Source of the DNA: Dehalobacterium formicoaceticum | GTDB taxonomy: Bacteria; Bacillota; Dehalobacteriia; Dehalobacteriales; Dehalobacteriaceae | Reading direction: 5' to 3' | Length of the DNA stretch: 64,000 nt | NCBI RefSeq assembly: GCF_002224645.1 | Contig: NZ_CP022121.1 | Location: 930,001-994,000 of the forward strand | Shown: positions 55,134 to 64,000 of the stretch, piece by piece | Numbering within the stretch: position 1 is the first letter of the stretch | Layout of the letters: each line of letters opens with the position of its first letter | Notes under the pieces: model-generated | Database searches by the model: none | The model's input: the letters and a program-made list of their open reading frames with translations, nothing else | What the model was told of the DNA's origin: nothing | Position numbers and translations under genes: made by a program

Positions 55134-56555
55134 ATGAGAAATATTAAGTTTGGAACAGATGGCTGGCGAGGGGTGATGGCAAAAGATTTTACATTTGAAA
55201 ACGTAAAATTTGTTGTACAAGCAATTGCCTCCTTTCTGCAGGATCATCCTTTAAAAGAAAATGGAATTATTATTGGCTATGATAACCGATTTTTATCGGA
55301 GCACTTTGCTCAGGAAGCAGTAAAGGTTCTAGCAGGTAACGGAATTAAATCACTGCTTGTTAATAGAGCAACACCAACTCCGGTAACGGCTTTTGCCATC
55401 ACAAGCCACAATGCAGCCGGGGCTGTGATGATCACGGCCAGTCATAATCCTCCGGAATATAACGGCATTAAGTTTATTCCCGACTATGCCGGGCCGGCGC
55501 TTCCGGATATTACAGATGAAATCGAAAAGGAATTAAATCATACTCTTGCCACAGGCCGGGTCAATGAAATGACCATCAAAGCGGCTCAGGAGCAAGGTTT
55601 CTATAAGGAATTCGATCCCATGCCGGAGTATAAAAAACATATCAAACAACTGATCAACCTGGATGCCATTTCCAAAGCAAATCTTAAAATTGTTGTAGAT
55701 CCCATGTTTGGTGCTGGAATTGATTATCTGGATCAGATTTTTGAAGAGGCCGGATGTCGGGTGCTTACCATTAATAATTATCGGGATCCTCTTTTTGGCG
55801 GGAGTATGCCGGAACCTTCAGCGAAGGTACTGACAAAATTGAAATCCCGGGTATTGGCGGAAGGAGCGGATTTGGGACTGGCCTTGGACGGTGATGCGGA
55901 CCGATTTGGCATCATTGATTCCAACGGGGAATATATCAATGCCAACCGGGTTTTATATATGCTTTATTATCATCTTTTAGACGTGCGCAAATGCCGAGGG
56001 CCGGTGGCTCGTTCGGTTGCTACCACTCATATGCTGGACCGCATGGCGGAAAAGTATGGTTATCAGGCGGAAGAGACTCCCGTGGGCTTTAAATATATTG
56101 GCGAGGCCATGCGCATTCGGGGCAGTGTTTTAGGCGGGGAAGAAAGCGGCGGCTTATCCATCCATGGGCATATTCCAGAAAAGGACGGCATTTTGGCTGC
56201 TTTATTGATGGCAGAAATTCGAGCCATTCACGGCAAAACCCTGATGGGTATTATTAAACAAATTATGGATGAATATGGCTATATCACCAATGAACGGTTA
56301 GATGTTTGTGTAGACGAACAGGAAAAGGAACGTATCATCAAAGAATTGAAGGAATTTAAGCCGTCCTCATTTAATGGACAGGAAGTGGTGCGTTTGAATC
56401 AGATGGATGGAACCAAAATAGTCATGGCAGATGGTTCCTGGACTTTAATTCGACCTTCAGGTACAGAACCTTTATTCCGCATTTATGTAGAAGCCAATTC
56501 TGATGAACAGCTGAAGGAAATTCAAAAAGCGGTTCTAGAAACCTTTGGCATGTAA
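55134..56555 (+). CDS. Phosphoglucomutase/phosphomannomutase family protein
   Basis: Alpha-D-phosphohexomutase, 473 residues, four domains. Catalytic serine loop TASHNPPEYNG (about 102-112), metal loop DGDADRFG (about 248-255), sugar loop GEESGG (about 338-343) and phosphate loop RPSGTEPLFR (about 444-453). Interconverts hexose 1- and 6-phosphates for glycogen or surface sugars. It is unlike GlmM in motif detail. Substrate cannot be fixed. ATG at 55134 after GAGGAGGG. Confidence 0.92.
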   Translation: MRNIKFGTDGWRGVMAKDFTFENVKFVVQAIASFLQDHPLKENGIIIGYDNRFLSEHFAQEAVKVLAGNGIKSLLVNRATPTPVTAFAITSHNAAGAVMITASHNPPEYNGIKFIPDYAGPALPDITDEIEKELNHTLATGRVNEMTIKAAQEQGFYKEFDPMPEYKKHIKQLINLDAISKANLKIVVDPMFGAGIDYLDQIFEEAGCRVLTINNYRDPLFGGSMPEPSAKVLTKLKSRVLAEGADLGLALDGDADRFGIIDSNGEYINANRVLYMLYYHLLDVRKCRGPVARSVATTHMLDRMAEKYGYQAEETPVGFKYIGEAMRIRGSVLGGEESGGLSIHGHIPEKDGILAALLMAEIRAIHGKTLMGIIKQIMDEYGYITNERLDVCVDEQEKERIIKELKEFKPSSFNGQEVVRLNQMDGTKIVMADGSWTLIRPSGTEPLFRIYVEANSDEQLKEIQKAVLETFGM

Positions 56556-56579
56556 AAATTTAAAACATGATAGAAAAAG

Positions 56580-56618
56580 AATCGTGACTGGGACTGATCC
56601 CGGTCACGATTTTTTTTA
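56580..56618. terminator. Terminator of the phosphohexomutase gene
   Basis: Stem of 13-14 bp (56580-56593 with 56598-56611, one G-T pair) with loop CTGA and a T8 tail. It also lies just past the end of the convergent small gene. Confidence 0.9.
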
Positions 56619-56631
56619 ACGAACTTCCTGC

Positions 56632-56781
56632 CTATTCAGTCTCCTGATCTATTAAATTTTGATAACAGGAGGAGCATAATTCTTTACCCTTTTCTAAGGA
56701 AACCGGGTTATCATTTTCCAAAGGATCATAATCCCGCAAAGACTTACCGCATAGCTGGCATTTATCTACTTCAAAATCCAT
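56632..56781 (-). CDS. Small zinc-finger-like protein on the minus strand
   Basis: 49 residues, MDFEVDKCQLCGKSLRDYDP then a middle NDNPVSLEKGKELCSSCYQN. Two CxxC pairs (C8/C11 and about C37/C40) about 25 residues apart fit a treble-clef or zinc-ribbon knuckle. The ATG at 56781 is preceded by AGGGAGTGA. It is convergent with the phosphohexomutase gene and too short for many gene finders. Function unknown. Confidence 0.7.
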   Translation of the reverse strand: MDFEVDKCQLCGKSLRDYDPLENDNPVSLEKGKELCSSCYQNLIDQETE

Positions 56782-56897
56782 TAAACTTCACTCCCTGAGC
56801 TCAATATCCTGCCTTTAAACTAGTATGTGTCATGGTCAAGGAAGTATACATAAGATATAGTAAAGAATCGCTGCTATGACGAAGGGCGGGTAGGAAT

Positions 56898-57353
56898 ATG
56901 TGGGAAATCAATGCACTGCTGCTGTTTATTGCCCTCTACTTTTTCGTCTCCCTGGGCCGGGTCTGGCGTGCCTGGAAAGTAACTCAATCAGGAGAGAAAC
57001 GGGTCTTGATTTTGCTTTTTCATAACTGCGGAAGATCGGCGGAAAGAGTTATGTGGGATATGTTGCGGCTAAAAAGTTGGTACGATCATGATTTGAGTTT
57101 TTTAGTAATAGATGATCATTCTCAGGATGATACTTTATTGGTACTTACCACTGTGCGCAAAAAGGTGCCCTTCACATTACTTCCTACCCGATTAGGGAAA
57201 AAAATAGCCGCGATTCTTTTGTGGCAGGGGAAAAATGTACATTTTTTGCTTATCGGGCCGGAGGAATCTCCTAAAACAGTACGCAGAAAAATTCTCGCTT
57301 TGTTAAATCAGGATCAGAAGAGGAGAAAATCATATAAAAGATTATTGCTGTGA
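56898..57353 (+). CDS. Membrane-anchored protein, weakly glycosyltransferase-like
   Basis: 151 residues: N-terminal helix (about 5-21), then a basic alpha/beta domain. SFLVIDDHSQDDTLLVLTTV resembles the strand and DD-containing turn of family 2 glycosyltransferases (IDDxSxDDT), but the rest of that fold, including the acceptor and base motifs, is absent. The C-terminus is very basic (QKRRKSYKRLLL). I do not recognise the family. ATG at 56898 after GGGCGGG. Confidence 0.6.
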   Translation: MWEINALLLFIALYFFVSLGRVWRAWKVTQSGEKRVLILLFHNCGRSAERVMWDMLRLKSWYDHDLSFLVIDDHSQDDTLLVLTTVRKKVPFTLLPTRLGKKIAAILLWQGKNVHFLLIGPEESPKTVRRKILALLNQDQKRRKSYKRLLL

Positions 57354-57427
57354 TTATTGTTGTCACCATGAGGATATTGGGGGCAAAAAGAGGAATTACC
57401 CTTTAAAGATAGAAATGAATACAATGA

Positions 57428-57450
57428 TGGCGTAAGCCAAGTTTTTTTAG
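57428..57450 (+). repeat. Possible 3' remnant of the intergenic repeat element (copy C)
   Basis: GGCGTAAGCCAAGTTTTTTTAG matches the right end of copies A and B (GGCGCAAGCCAGGTTTTCTA and GGCACAAGCCAAGTTTTCTT). Confidence 0.4.
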
Positions 57451-57492
57451 ATAAAATGAGATTTTGGAGCATGAAAGAGAAAGGAATTTGCT

Positions 57493-58233
57493 GTGAGTAA
57501 GCTTATGGGGGATTGGTGGCAGGCTTTACTGAATTTAATTTTTCCCCATTGTCGATGTATAGCTTGTGGGGAAGAGGTGAAACTGGATAATACCGGCTTA
57601 TGCGGTAACTGTCGAAGGATCATACAAGATGAGACTATGATTTTTCACTCATGTGCCTCCTGTCCCACATTTATTCCCCTTGAAGCAAGATATTGCCTCA
57701 ATTGTTTGCGGGAACCTCCATGGTTTTTTGATGCCGGGATTGCAGTTTTTCCCTATCAGGATGATATTCGTCAAGTGTTACAGGATTTTAAATATCGGGG
57801 TACCGTGAAATGGGCCAAACCATTAGGTACGCTTATGGCGGAGGCAGTGCTTCATAAGTTGCCTTTTCACAATATAACCACGGTGATTCCTGTACCCTTG
57901 CACCCCAATCGAGAGCGGACCAGGGGTTATAATCAAAGTGAGTTATTAGCACGGGAAATTGGCAGAAGGCTTGACGTTCGGGTAGAAGTAAGCATTTTAC
58001 TGCGGATCAGGGATACTCCTTCTCAAACAGGATTGAGTAAAGAAGGTCGTCGGGGGAATATGCATGAAGCTTTTCAGATCGGAGAATCCGGGGATTTAAC
58101 CGGGAAGACCGTGCTTTTGGTTGATGATATTTATACCACCGGCACCACTGTCAATACATGTTCACGAATCTTAAAAGAGGCTGGTGCAAAAGCAATCTTT
58201 GTGGCAACCTGTGCTGCAGGAAAACGCTATTAA
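57493..58233 (+). CDS. comFC: ComF family protein
   Basis: Phosphoribosyltransferase-fold protein linked to DNA uptake. 246 residues. N-terminal zinc-binding region with CRCIACGEE, CGNC, CASC and CLNC (about residues 18-75). PRPP-loop VLLVDDIYTTGTTVNTC near 205-222. GTG start at 57493. No comFA is seen upstream; the upstream gene is the unknown membrane protein. Confidence 0.9.
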   Translation: MSKLMGDWWQALLNLIFPHCRCIACGEEVKLDNTGLCGNCRRIIQDETMIFHSCASCPTFIPLEARYCLNCLREPPWFFDAGIAVFPYQDDIRQVLQDFKYRGTVKWAKPLGTLMAEAVLHKLPFHNITTVIPVPLHPNRERTRGYNQSELLAREIGRRLDVRVEVSILLRIRDTPSQTGLSKEGRRGNMHEAFQIGESGDLTGKTVLLVDDIYTTGTTVNTCSRILKEAGAKAIFVATCAAGKRY

Positions 58234-58314
58234 ATATGATTTTCCGACAGATTTTTTATCTTCCACAAGGAAATACACAGGGCAAGAACTAATTTTAGCT
58301 GGTTATTAACAGAG

Positions 58315-58347
58315 TTATCCACATTATCCACAGGAAATGCATCCACA
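58315..58347 (+). promoter_or_regulatory. Cluster of DnaA-box-like sites
   Basis: Two perfect TTATCCACA boxes stand head to tail with no gap (58315-58323 and 58324-58332), followed by ATCCACA (58341-58347). They lie in the 293-bp gap before hpf. The gap otherwise holds only AT-rich sequence and the hpf promoter. Confidence 0.6.
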
Positions 58348-58526
58348 GAGAACTTTGGAGAAAGCATGTTTCGACAAAAGAATAACGGGTTCATAAAATA
58401 TTAGTTTAAACTTAGGATAGTTTGAAAGAAATTTAAAAAACATGAAAAGAATTTGAAATTTTTTGCAGGGTTTTTTGCTAATTAAGGGAATAGTAATAGT
58501 ATTACAACGGTGAAGGAGATGAAGAT

Positions 58527-59054
58527 ATGAAAATCATTCTTAAAGGCCGTAATACTGAGGTTACTCCAGCTCTCCGCGATTATGCAGAAAAAAGATTAGG
58601 CAAGTTAAGCAAGTATATTGAAGGATTAGGCGAGGTTTATGTAACATTATTGGTGGAAAAGGATCGCCACCGCGTCGAAGTTACCATTCCTCTGAATGGT
58701 CTGATTCTGAGAGGTGAGGAAGAAACTTCAGATATGTATAGTTCCATAGATCTGGTCGAAGAAAAATTGGAAAAACAAATTGAAAAATATAAGACACGGA
58801 TCAACAAGAAAACAAAAACCAAAACCAAAACCATCCGGGAGATGGCAATTGCCTACGAGTATGAGCAGGATGAACCCAGGGTGGTTCGAAATAAGAAATT
58901 CCCGTTAAAACCGATGCCCATGGAAGAGGCAATTCTGCAGATGAACTTATTAGGACACAATTTCTTCGTTTTTTCCAATGGTGAGACGGAAGAGGTAAAC
59001 GTGATTTATCGGAGAAAAGATGGTAACTATGGTTTGATCGAGCCGGAAGTTTAA
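58527..59054 (+). CDS. hpf: Ribosome hibernation promoting factor, long form
   Basis: 175 residues. N-terminal ribosome-binding domain (1-100: GRNTEVTPALRDYAEKRLGK, YSSIDLVEEKLEKQIEKYK), basic linker (KKTKTKTKT) and C-terminal dimerisation domain (KFPLKPMPMEEAILQMNLLG, VIYRRKDGNYGLIEPE). Dimerises 70S into 100S ribosomes in stationary phase. ATG at 58527 after GAAGGAGATG. A GTTT-N12-GGGAAT sequence about 35 bp upstream resembles a stress-sigma promoter, but this is weak. Confidence 0.95.
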   Translation: MKIILKGRNTEVTPALRDYAEKRLGKLSKYIEGLGEVYVTLLVEKDRHRVEVTIPLNGLILRGEEETSDMYSSIDLVEEKLEKQIEKYKTRINKKTKTKTKTIREMAIAYEYEQDEPRVVRNKKFPLKPMPMEEAILQMNLLGHNFFVFSNGETEEVNVIYRRKDGNYGLIEPEV

Positions 59055-59076
59055 TAAGTTAAGATGTGAATGTTAA

Positions 59077-59099
59077 GCCGAGCAATCGCTCGGCGTTTT
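59077..59099 (+). terminator. Terminator after hpf
   Basis: GCCGAGC (59077-59083) and GCTCGGC (59088-59094) with tail GTTTTC. Confidence 0.75.
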
Positions 59100-59359
59100 C
59101 ATTTAAAGTGCGGGACAATATTTTCGTAAGAGAGCTTGGATTTAACAAGGAATCAATAATTTTAAAAAGGGAATTTGCATATTTAGTCGAATTAAATGAT
59201 GATGTATCTTTTAATCAGCCTGCGTTTTGTTTGTTTGGATAAAATAGAATTGGGCCGACGCTAGCCGGAAGGCAAGATTAATTTTTTTCCTGAGCGAAGG
59301 GGTATGAAATGGATAATTAGCGGAAGTTCAGAATAAGGCGCAAAGGGGGGATATCGGGA
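59100..59359. other. Gap between hpf and the HD-GYP gene
   Basis: AT-rich with a GC-rich island (GGGCCGACGCTAGCCGGAAG, about 59251-59270). No gene, riboswitch class or tRNA is recognised here. Confidence 0.3.
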
Positions 59360-59437
59360 GTGAAGTTTACTCTATTAAAGATCTTAGTAACCTTATCCAC
59401 ATTGGTTTTAGCCGGTGGCGCCAAAATGAGATGGTAA
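59360..59437 (+). CDS. Possible 25-residue membrane peptide
   Basis: GTG at 59360 encodes MKFTLLKILVTLSTLVLAGG then AKMRW. Purine-rich GGGGGGATATCGGGAG precedes it. One hydrophobic helix with a basic end. It lies 44 bp before the HD-GYP gene. It may be a leader or a small membrane protein; evidence is the ribosome site and composition only. Confidence 0.4.
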   Translation: MKFTLLKILVTLSTLVLAGGAKMRW

Positions 59438-59481
59438 AAGCATAAATTAGCAGTCGGCCCTTAATTTTTTGGAGTGGGTAA

Positions 59482-60735
59482 ATGAACAAATTGTCCGCGC
59501 AAGTGAAAATTTATATCTCCTTGGTAACCATGTTGGCAGCTGCCTTGGTTTTAAGGTATGTTCCTCATTTTTATGTTGCCCAGGAAGATATTTTGGTGAT
59601 AATTCTTTTCGTACTGATAAGTGTGTTTTCAGAATATATGGCAGTGACCATGCCTTTTGTCGGGATGATTTCCGTATCCTTTGCCATTGATCTTGCCGCA
59701 ATCATGATCTTTGGTATTCCGGGGGCGATCATGATCACATCCCTGGGATATATCGGTTCTTTTATTTTAAATATTCATTCTGATGAACGTTCCCTGGATA
59801 AATTCGTTTTTAATCTCTCCCTCTTTATTATCACGGTTACCGTCAGCGGTCTGGCCTATCAAGATGCTATAAATTTTTTTGGAGATAAAGATCATTGGCA
59901 CTTAATCGCTGCCCTTTTGGCAGCAGTCGTTTTTTATTTAATCAATGCTACCTTGCTGGCAATTTTATTTTCTTTTTTGAAAAAAAAGTCTTTAGGAACA
60001 ATTTGGATCATGAATATGCGCTGGGCGGTACCTAATTTAGGTGTATTGGCGCCCATTGGTTATATGCTGGCTTATATTTATCCCCATGTGGGTGCTTTAG
60101 GTATTTTGTTTTTTTTCCTGCCGCTATTGTTGGCCCGGCACACTTTTAAGCTTTATATGGATATGCGCAATATGTATTTAAACTCCATCAAAAGCATGGC
60201 AGCCATTATTGATGCCAAGGACCATTATACCGCGGGTCATTCGGAACGAGTAACAAAATATGTCCTGATGATTTGTTATGAAATGGGTTTGGATGAGGAA
60301 TATATCGAAAATCTGAAGGATATGGCCTTGCTCCATGATATTGGCAAGATTGGCATCCCGGAGCAGATTTTAAACAAACCGGGACGTTTAAATGAAGCGG
60401 AATACAGTAAAATGAAAACTCATCCTGTGAGCGGATATGATATTGTGAAAAACATTACCTTTCTAAAAAACCCTGAGGTATGCAAGTATCATCACGAACG
60501 CATCGACGGTAAAGGCTATCCTGAAGGTTTAACAGGAGAGCTGATTCCTTTGGGAGCGCGTATCATTGCAGTGGCAGATGCATTTGATGCCATGACGACC
60601 AATCGCCCTTACCGAAAAGGCATGGATCCCGCGGCAGCTTTAAAAGAATTAGAAAGATGTCAGGGAACCCAATTTGATCAGAAAGTTGTGACTGCTCTGA
60701 CACGGGCAATGGAGGGAATGGAAACTCCGGAATAG
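59482..60735 (+). CDS. Membrane-anchored HD-GYP domain protein
   Basis: Putative cyclic-di-GMP phosphodiesterase, 417 residues. Six to seven helices in residues 10-215 form an input domain, then an HD-GYP domain (about 230-410). Motifs: HSERVTKYV, HD at 285-286 (LLHDIGKIGIP), HHE at 337-339, and the GYP triplet at 345-347 (GKGYPEG), all intact. ATG at 59482. Co-directional with the DUF5317 gene 22 bp downstream, with a shared terminator. Confidence 0.9.
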   Translation: MNKLSAQVKIYISLVTMLAAALVLRYVPHFYVAQEDILVIILFVLISVFSEYMAVTMPFVGMISVSFAIDLAAIMIFGIPGAIMITSLGYIGSFILNIHSDERSLDKFVFNLSLFIITVTVSGLAYQDAINFFGDKDHWHLIAALLAAVVFYLINATLLAILFSFLKKKSLGTIWIMNMRWAVPNLGVLAPIGYMLAYIYPHVGALGILFFFLPLLLARHTFKLYMDMRNMYLNSIKSMAAIIDAKDHYTAGHSERVTKYVLMICYEMGLDEEYIENLKDMALLHDIGKIGIPEQILNKPGRLNEAEYSKMKTHPVSGYDIVKNITFLKNPEVCKYHHERIDGKGYPEGLTGELIPLGARIIAVADAFDAMTTNRPYRKGMDPAAALKELERCQGTQFDQKVVTALTRAMEGMETPE

Positions 60736-60757
60736 GTAACGCCCTGGAGGTGAAGGA

Positions 60758-61327
60758 ATGCTTTATGAAGCCATATTTTTAGCCATCATTGCCGGTTGGA
60801 TAGCCAAAGGGAAAATCTTAAATTTGACACATCTCAAGCTTTATCATATCTGGCTTGTCTTTGCCGCTTTTATTATGCAAACCGGTATGGAATACCTGGG
60901 GAGCAGAGGGATTCAGTATGTTTACGATTATCGGATGGTGCTTTATGGCTTTTCGTATCTTCTCTTGTTTATTTTTCTCTGGATCAATAGACATCTGCCG
61001 GGCAATATCCTTTTAGCCCTGGGCTTTGTGCTTAATTTTTTGGTAATTATGTTTAATGGCGGGGCCATGCCGGTTCAATTAGAAGGATTAGACCCTGCTT
61101 ATGTGACGATGCTGCAGAACAATGAGTTACCTACCTACCGTATTTTAGAAAGCAGTACAACACTGCCTTGGCTGGCTGACGTGCTGATTAATCCATGGCC
61201 GATTGGCAAAGCCTTTAGTATCGGAGATGTCTTCATTTCCATCGGCATCTTTTGGTTGGTATTTAAAACCATGCGGCAACCGTCCCTGTCTGCCAAAGTG
61301 ATTTCGGTGCGGCGTTTGAAACTATAA
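60758..61327 (+). CDS. DUF5317 family membrane protein
   Basis: 189 residues, about five helices. Contains NFLVIMFNGGAMPVQLEGLD and SIGDVFISIGIFWLVF, which are typical of the DUF5317 proteins of Clostridia. ATG at 60758 after CTGGAGGTGAAGG. Follows the HD-GYP gene in an apparent operon. Function unknown. Confidence 0.75.
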   Translation: MLYEAIFLAIIAGWIAKGKILNLTHLKLYHIWLVFAAFIMQTGMEYLGSRGIQYVYDYRMVLYGFSYLLLFIFLWINRHLPGNILLALGFVLNFLVIMFNGGAMPVQLEGLDPAYVTMLQNNELPTYRILESSTTLPWLADVLINPWPIGKAFSIGDVFISIGIFWLVFKTMRQPSLSAKVISVRRLKL

Positions 61328-61385
61328 CCAGCATCTTGAACATCATTCCTTAAGATGATAAAATATATCGATACCATAGCTAATT

Positions 61386-61411
61386 AAGGAACCCCATGGT
61401 TCCTTTCTTTT
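61386..61411 (+). terminator. Terminator of the HD-GYP/DUF5317 operon
   Basis: AAGGAACC (61386-61393) and GGTTCCTT (61398-61405), loop CCAT, tail TCTTTTC. Confidence 0.8.
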
Positions 61412-61475
61412 CATTAAGAATATAATCAAGCTTTTCTCACCAGGGGAAGAAATTGGATAGGCGAGGTGGATTAGT

Positions 61476-64000
61476 ATGCTTAAATTCATCAAAAATCTCT
61501 TTGATGATAATGCCAAGGATATTAAGAAATACAGTAAGGTAGTTGAAAGCATCAATGATCTGGAAGGGGAAATGGAAAATCTCTCCCAGGCGGATCTCCA
61601 GGGAAAAACCGAGGAATTCAAAAAACGACTGCAGGAAGGAGCAACTCTGCAGGATATTTTGCCAGAAGCATTTGCCGTAGCCCGTGAGGCTTCGCGCCGG
61701 GTTTTAGGAATGCGTCACTTTGATGTCCAGCTCATTGGGGGTATGGTACTGCACGACGGGCGCATTGCGGAAATGAAAACCGGGGAAGGTAAAACCTTAG
61801 TAGCCACGTTACCTGTTTATTTGAATGCTTTGGCAGGTAAAGGAGTCCATGTGATCACGGTGAATGATTATCTGGCAACCCGTGATAGTGAGTGGATGGG
61901 GCAAATCTATCGCTATTTAGGTTTGTCCGTGGGTCTGGTGGTGCATGGGATGGACGGTGATGAAAAAAAAGCAGCTTACGGGGCTGATGTTACCTACGGT
62001 ACCAATAATGAATTCGGTTTCGATTATTTGAGAGACAACATGGCGATTCGAGCAGATAATATGGTGCAAAGGAATTTGAATTTTGCCATAGTGGATGAGG
62101 TAGACAGCATTCTGATTGATGAGGCTCGTACGCCTTTGATCATATCCGGTCAGGCTGATAAGCCCACCCAATTATATATGACTGTGGCAAAGGTGATCCC
62201 GCGCTTAAAAAACGAAGAAGATTATACCATTGATGAGAAAGCGCGCACGTCAGTTCTTACAGAGCAAGGGGTCAGCCGTGTCGAGCAGTTGCTGGGAGTG
62301 GAAAATCTCTATGATGATCATAATGTAGAGATCAGTCATCACGTCAATCAGGCCCTGAAAGCCCATACCTTATTTAAAAGGGATCGGGATTATGTGGTAA
62401 AAGAAGGGGAAGTCATCATTGTGGATGAATTTACCGGTCGCCTGATGTTCGGACGACGGTATAGCGAAGGACTGCACCAAGCTATTGAAGCCAAGGAAGG
62501 TGTGAAAATTGAACGGGAGTCTCAGACCTTAGCAACCATCACCTTCCAAAATTATTTCCGCATGTATGATAAACTTGCGGGGATGACGGGGACTGCTCAA
62601 ACTGAAGAAGATGAATTTCGTAAAATCTATGGCATGGATGTGGTGGTCATACCCACCAATCGGCCGATGGTGCGCAAGGATTTACCTGATGTTATCTATC
62701 GTACGGAAAAGGGCAAGATGGACGCTGTGGTGGAGGAGATTGCCACCCATCATGGGACAGGACAGCCAGTATTAGTAGGGACGATCTCCATTGAAAAATC
62801 TGAACAATTTAGTGCAGCATTAAAAAGACGAGGAATTCCCCACCAGGTTTTAAATGCGAAATACCATGAAATGGAGGCCGAAATCGTTGCCCAAGCCGGC
62901 CGCTTAGGAACGGTTACCATTGCTACCAACATGGCCGGACGTGGAACAGACATAATTTTAGGAGGAAACCCGGAATTTCTGGCTCAAGCGGAAATTAAGA
63001 AATCCGGGGGGGAGAAAGCGGATCAGGCTTTAGAAGAGCTCGCCGGCCGCTACAAAGAGCAAACAGTTCAGGAAGGACTTCAGGTGGTAGATCTGGGCGG
63101 ACTGCATATCATTGGTACGGAAAGACATGAAAGCAGACGCATTGATAACCAGCTGCGTGGTCGTTCCGGACGTCAGGGGGATCCGGGTTCCAGCAAGTTT
63201 TTTATTTCCATGGAGGACGATTTAATGCGCCTTTTTGGGGCGGATAATGTAACCGGCATGATGGATAAAATAGGTATGGATGATACGATGCCCATTGATC
63301 ATCCTCTTATTTCCAAATCTATTGAAACAGCGCAGAAACGTGTGGAAGCAAAGAACTTTGATCTCAGAAAGAATGTGCTGGAATACGATGATGTGATGAA
63401 TCAGCAGCGGGAAGTGATTTATCACCAGCGGCGTCAAGTTCTTACAGGAGAGAATCTCAAGGATACCATTTTAGGCATGATTCACGATGTAGTGGGACGC
63501 ACTGTATCATCTTTCAGCGGAGGGAGCAATTATCCTGAAGAATGGGATTTAAAGGGATTGTTGGAGGGGATAGAACTCTTCCTGCCTCAGCATCAATTGT
63601 CTGAAGAAGACTTGAAAATACTCAGCAAGGATGAAATTTTGGCAAAGCTTGAAAAGCTTGCCCTGGCTTATTATGATGAACGGGAAGAGACCCTCACCCC
63701 TGAGACGATGCGGGAATTGGAACGCTTAGTCATTCTTAAGGTGGTAGATGGTAAATGGATGGATCATTTAGATGCCATGGATCAATTGCGCCAAGGCATT
63801 GGACTTCGGGCCTATGGGCAGAAGGACCCCTTGGTGGAATATAAATTCGAGGCTTATGATATGTTCCAAGTCATGATTGATGAAATTCAATCGGAAGTGA
63901 TCCGTTATCTGATGCGGGTCAATGTGATGGAAGCTCCTCAAGAACGGGATCAGGTCACGGAAAACCGAAGCGACGACGGTGAGGAAAAAGTGAAGCAGCC
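61476..64000 (+). CDS. secA: Preprotein translocase ATPase SecA, 3' truncated by the window end
   Basis: Motor of the Sec export pathway. The frame is open from the ATG at 61476 (after GCGAGGTGGA) to base 64000, about 841 codons. Motifs: Walker A MKTGEGKT (100-107), [15 protein letters not shown], the PPXD region, [33 protein letters not shown], and the helical scaffold with [20 protein letters not shown]. The visible end ([13 protein letters not shown]) is the variable linker before the usual zinc-binding tail, so little is missing. hpf upstream and prfB often downstream is the usual Firmicute order. Confidence 0.97.
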   Translation, partial: MLKFIKNLFDDNAKDIKKYSKVVESINDLEGEMENLSQADLQGKTEEFKKRLQEGATLQDILPEAFAVAREASRRVLGMRHFDVQLIGGMVLHDGRIAEMKTGEGKTLVATLPVYLNALAGKGVHVITVNDYLATRDSEWMGQIYRYLGLSVGLVVHGMDGDEKKAAYGADVTYGTNNEFGFDYLRDNMAIRADNMVQRNLNFAIVDEVDSILIDEARTPLIISGQADKPTQLYMTVAKVIPRLKNEEDYTIDEKARTSVLTEQGVSRVEQLLGVENLYDDHNVEISHHVNQALKAHTLFKRDRDYVVKEGEVIIVDEFTGRLMFGRRYSEGLHQAIEAKEGVKIERESQTLATITFQNYFRMYDKLAGMTGTAQTEEDEFRKIYGMDVVVIPTNRPMVRKDLPDVIYRTEKGKMDAVVEEIATHHGTGQPVLVGTISIEKSEQFSAALKRRGIPHQVLNAKYHEMEAEIVAQAGRLGTVTIATNMAGRGTDIILGGNPEFLAQAEIKKSGGEKADQALEELAGRYKEQTVQEGLQVVDLGGLHIIGTERHESRRIDNQLRGRSGRQGDPGSSKFFISMEDDLMRLFGADNVTGMMDKIGMDDTMPIDHPLISKSIETAQKRVEAKNFDLRKNVLEYDDVMNQQREVIYHQRRQVLTGENLKDTILGMIHDVVGRTVSSFSGGSNYPEEWDLKGLLEGIELFLPQHQLSEEDLKILSKDEILAKLEKLALAYYDEREETLTPETMRELERLVILKVVDGKWMDHLDAMDQLRQGIGLRAYGQKDPLVEYKFEAYDMFQVMIDEIQSEVIRYLMRVNVMEAPQERDQVTENRSDDGEEKVKQ

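Noticed and set aside
58234-58526. Chromosome origin at the DnaA boxes
   Set aside because: Only two to three boxes, no AT-rich unwinding module of usual form, and no dnaA, dnaN or rpmH nearby.
59055-59481. Riboswitch in the gap before the HD-GYP gene
   Set aside because: I looked for GEMM-type motifs because of the c-di-GMP link but found none.

Overview
The window looks like a chromosomal segment of a spore-forming, anaerobic, low-to-moderate GC Firmicute of the Clostridia, most like the Peptococcaceae/Desulfitobacterium group. The reasons are the sporulation genes (spoIID, spoIIQ, spoIIID) beside murA and mbl, SLH-domain surface proteins with csaB, strong Shine-Dalgarno sites with frequent TTG and GTG starts, and a gene order shared with Bacillus subtilis (prfA-prmC-tsaC-mntP-ywlE-rpiB-glyA-upp-atp, then ywmB-murA-spoIID-spoIIQ-spoIIID-mbl). 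Nearly all genes read on the + strand. The exceptions are a MATE transporter, a 49-residue zinc-finger-like protein and a predicted antisense RNA.

Layout. 1-12.9 kb: a truncated LysM/M23 peptidase, a radical SAM protein, rpmE, prfA, prmC, two half-size chromate-family transporters, tsaC, a ZIP transporter, mntP, an arginine-phosphatase-like enzyme, rpiB, glyA, upp, dCMP deaminase, a MazG-like protein and wecB. 13.1-20 kb: the full F-type ATP synthase operon. 20.1-25.8 kb: ywmB, murA, spoIID, spoIIQ, spoIIID and mbl, with sporulation-type promoters. 26-31.5 kb: a stalk-domain protein, an LCP ligase, a TagA-like glycosyltransferase and the probable main S-layer protein. 31.5-34.9 kb: an AT-rich accessory patch with 33-bp tandem repeats, a compact type I toxin-antitoxin locus and a polar amino acid ABC transporter whose binding protein is circularly permuted. 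35-46 kb: a MATE pump, an RND/MFP/TolC-like/TetR efflux operon and two more SLH proteins. 46.2-52.6 kb: a surface-polymer and envelope cluster (DUF5693, csaB, murJ, fabZ, tagO-like). 52.6-64 kb: an SH3b protein, a HEAT protein, a SipW-like signal peptidase, phosphohexomutase, comFC, long-form hpf, an HD-GYP protein, DUF5317 and the start of secA.

The genes form a coherent envelope theme. WecB, TagO, TagA and LCP proteins make and attach a secondary wall polymer, CsaB pyruvylates it, and the three SLH proteins would bind to it.

Two core genes are broken in the sequence as given: atpA has an in-frame TAA at codon 304 where a Leu is expected, and tsaC has a one-base frameshift near its end. Either this is a draft sequence with errors or these are real lesions. 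The most attractive hidden items are the type I toxin-antitoxin locus at 31.8-32.1 kb, the permuted binding protein, the barrel-less TolC-like protein and several micro-genes.
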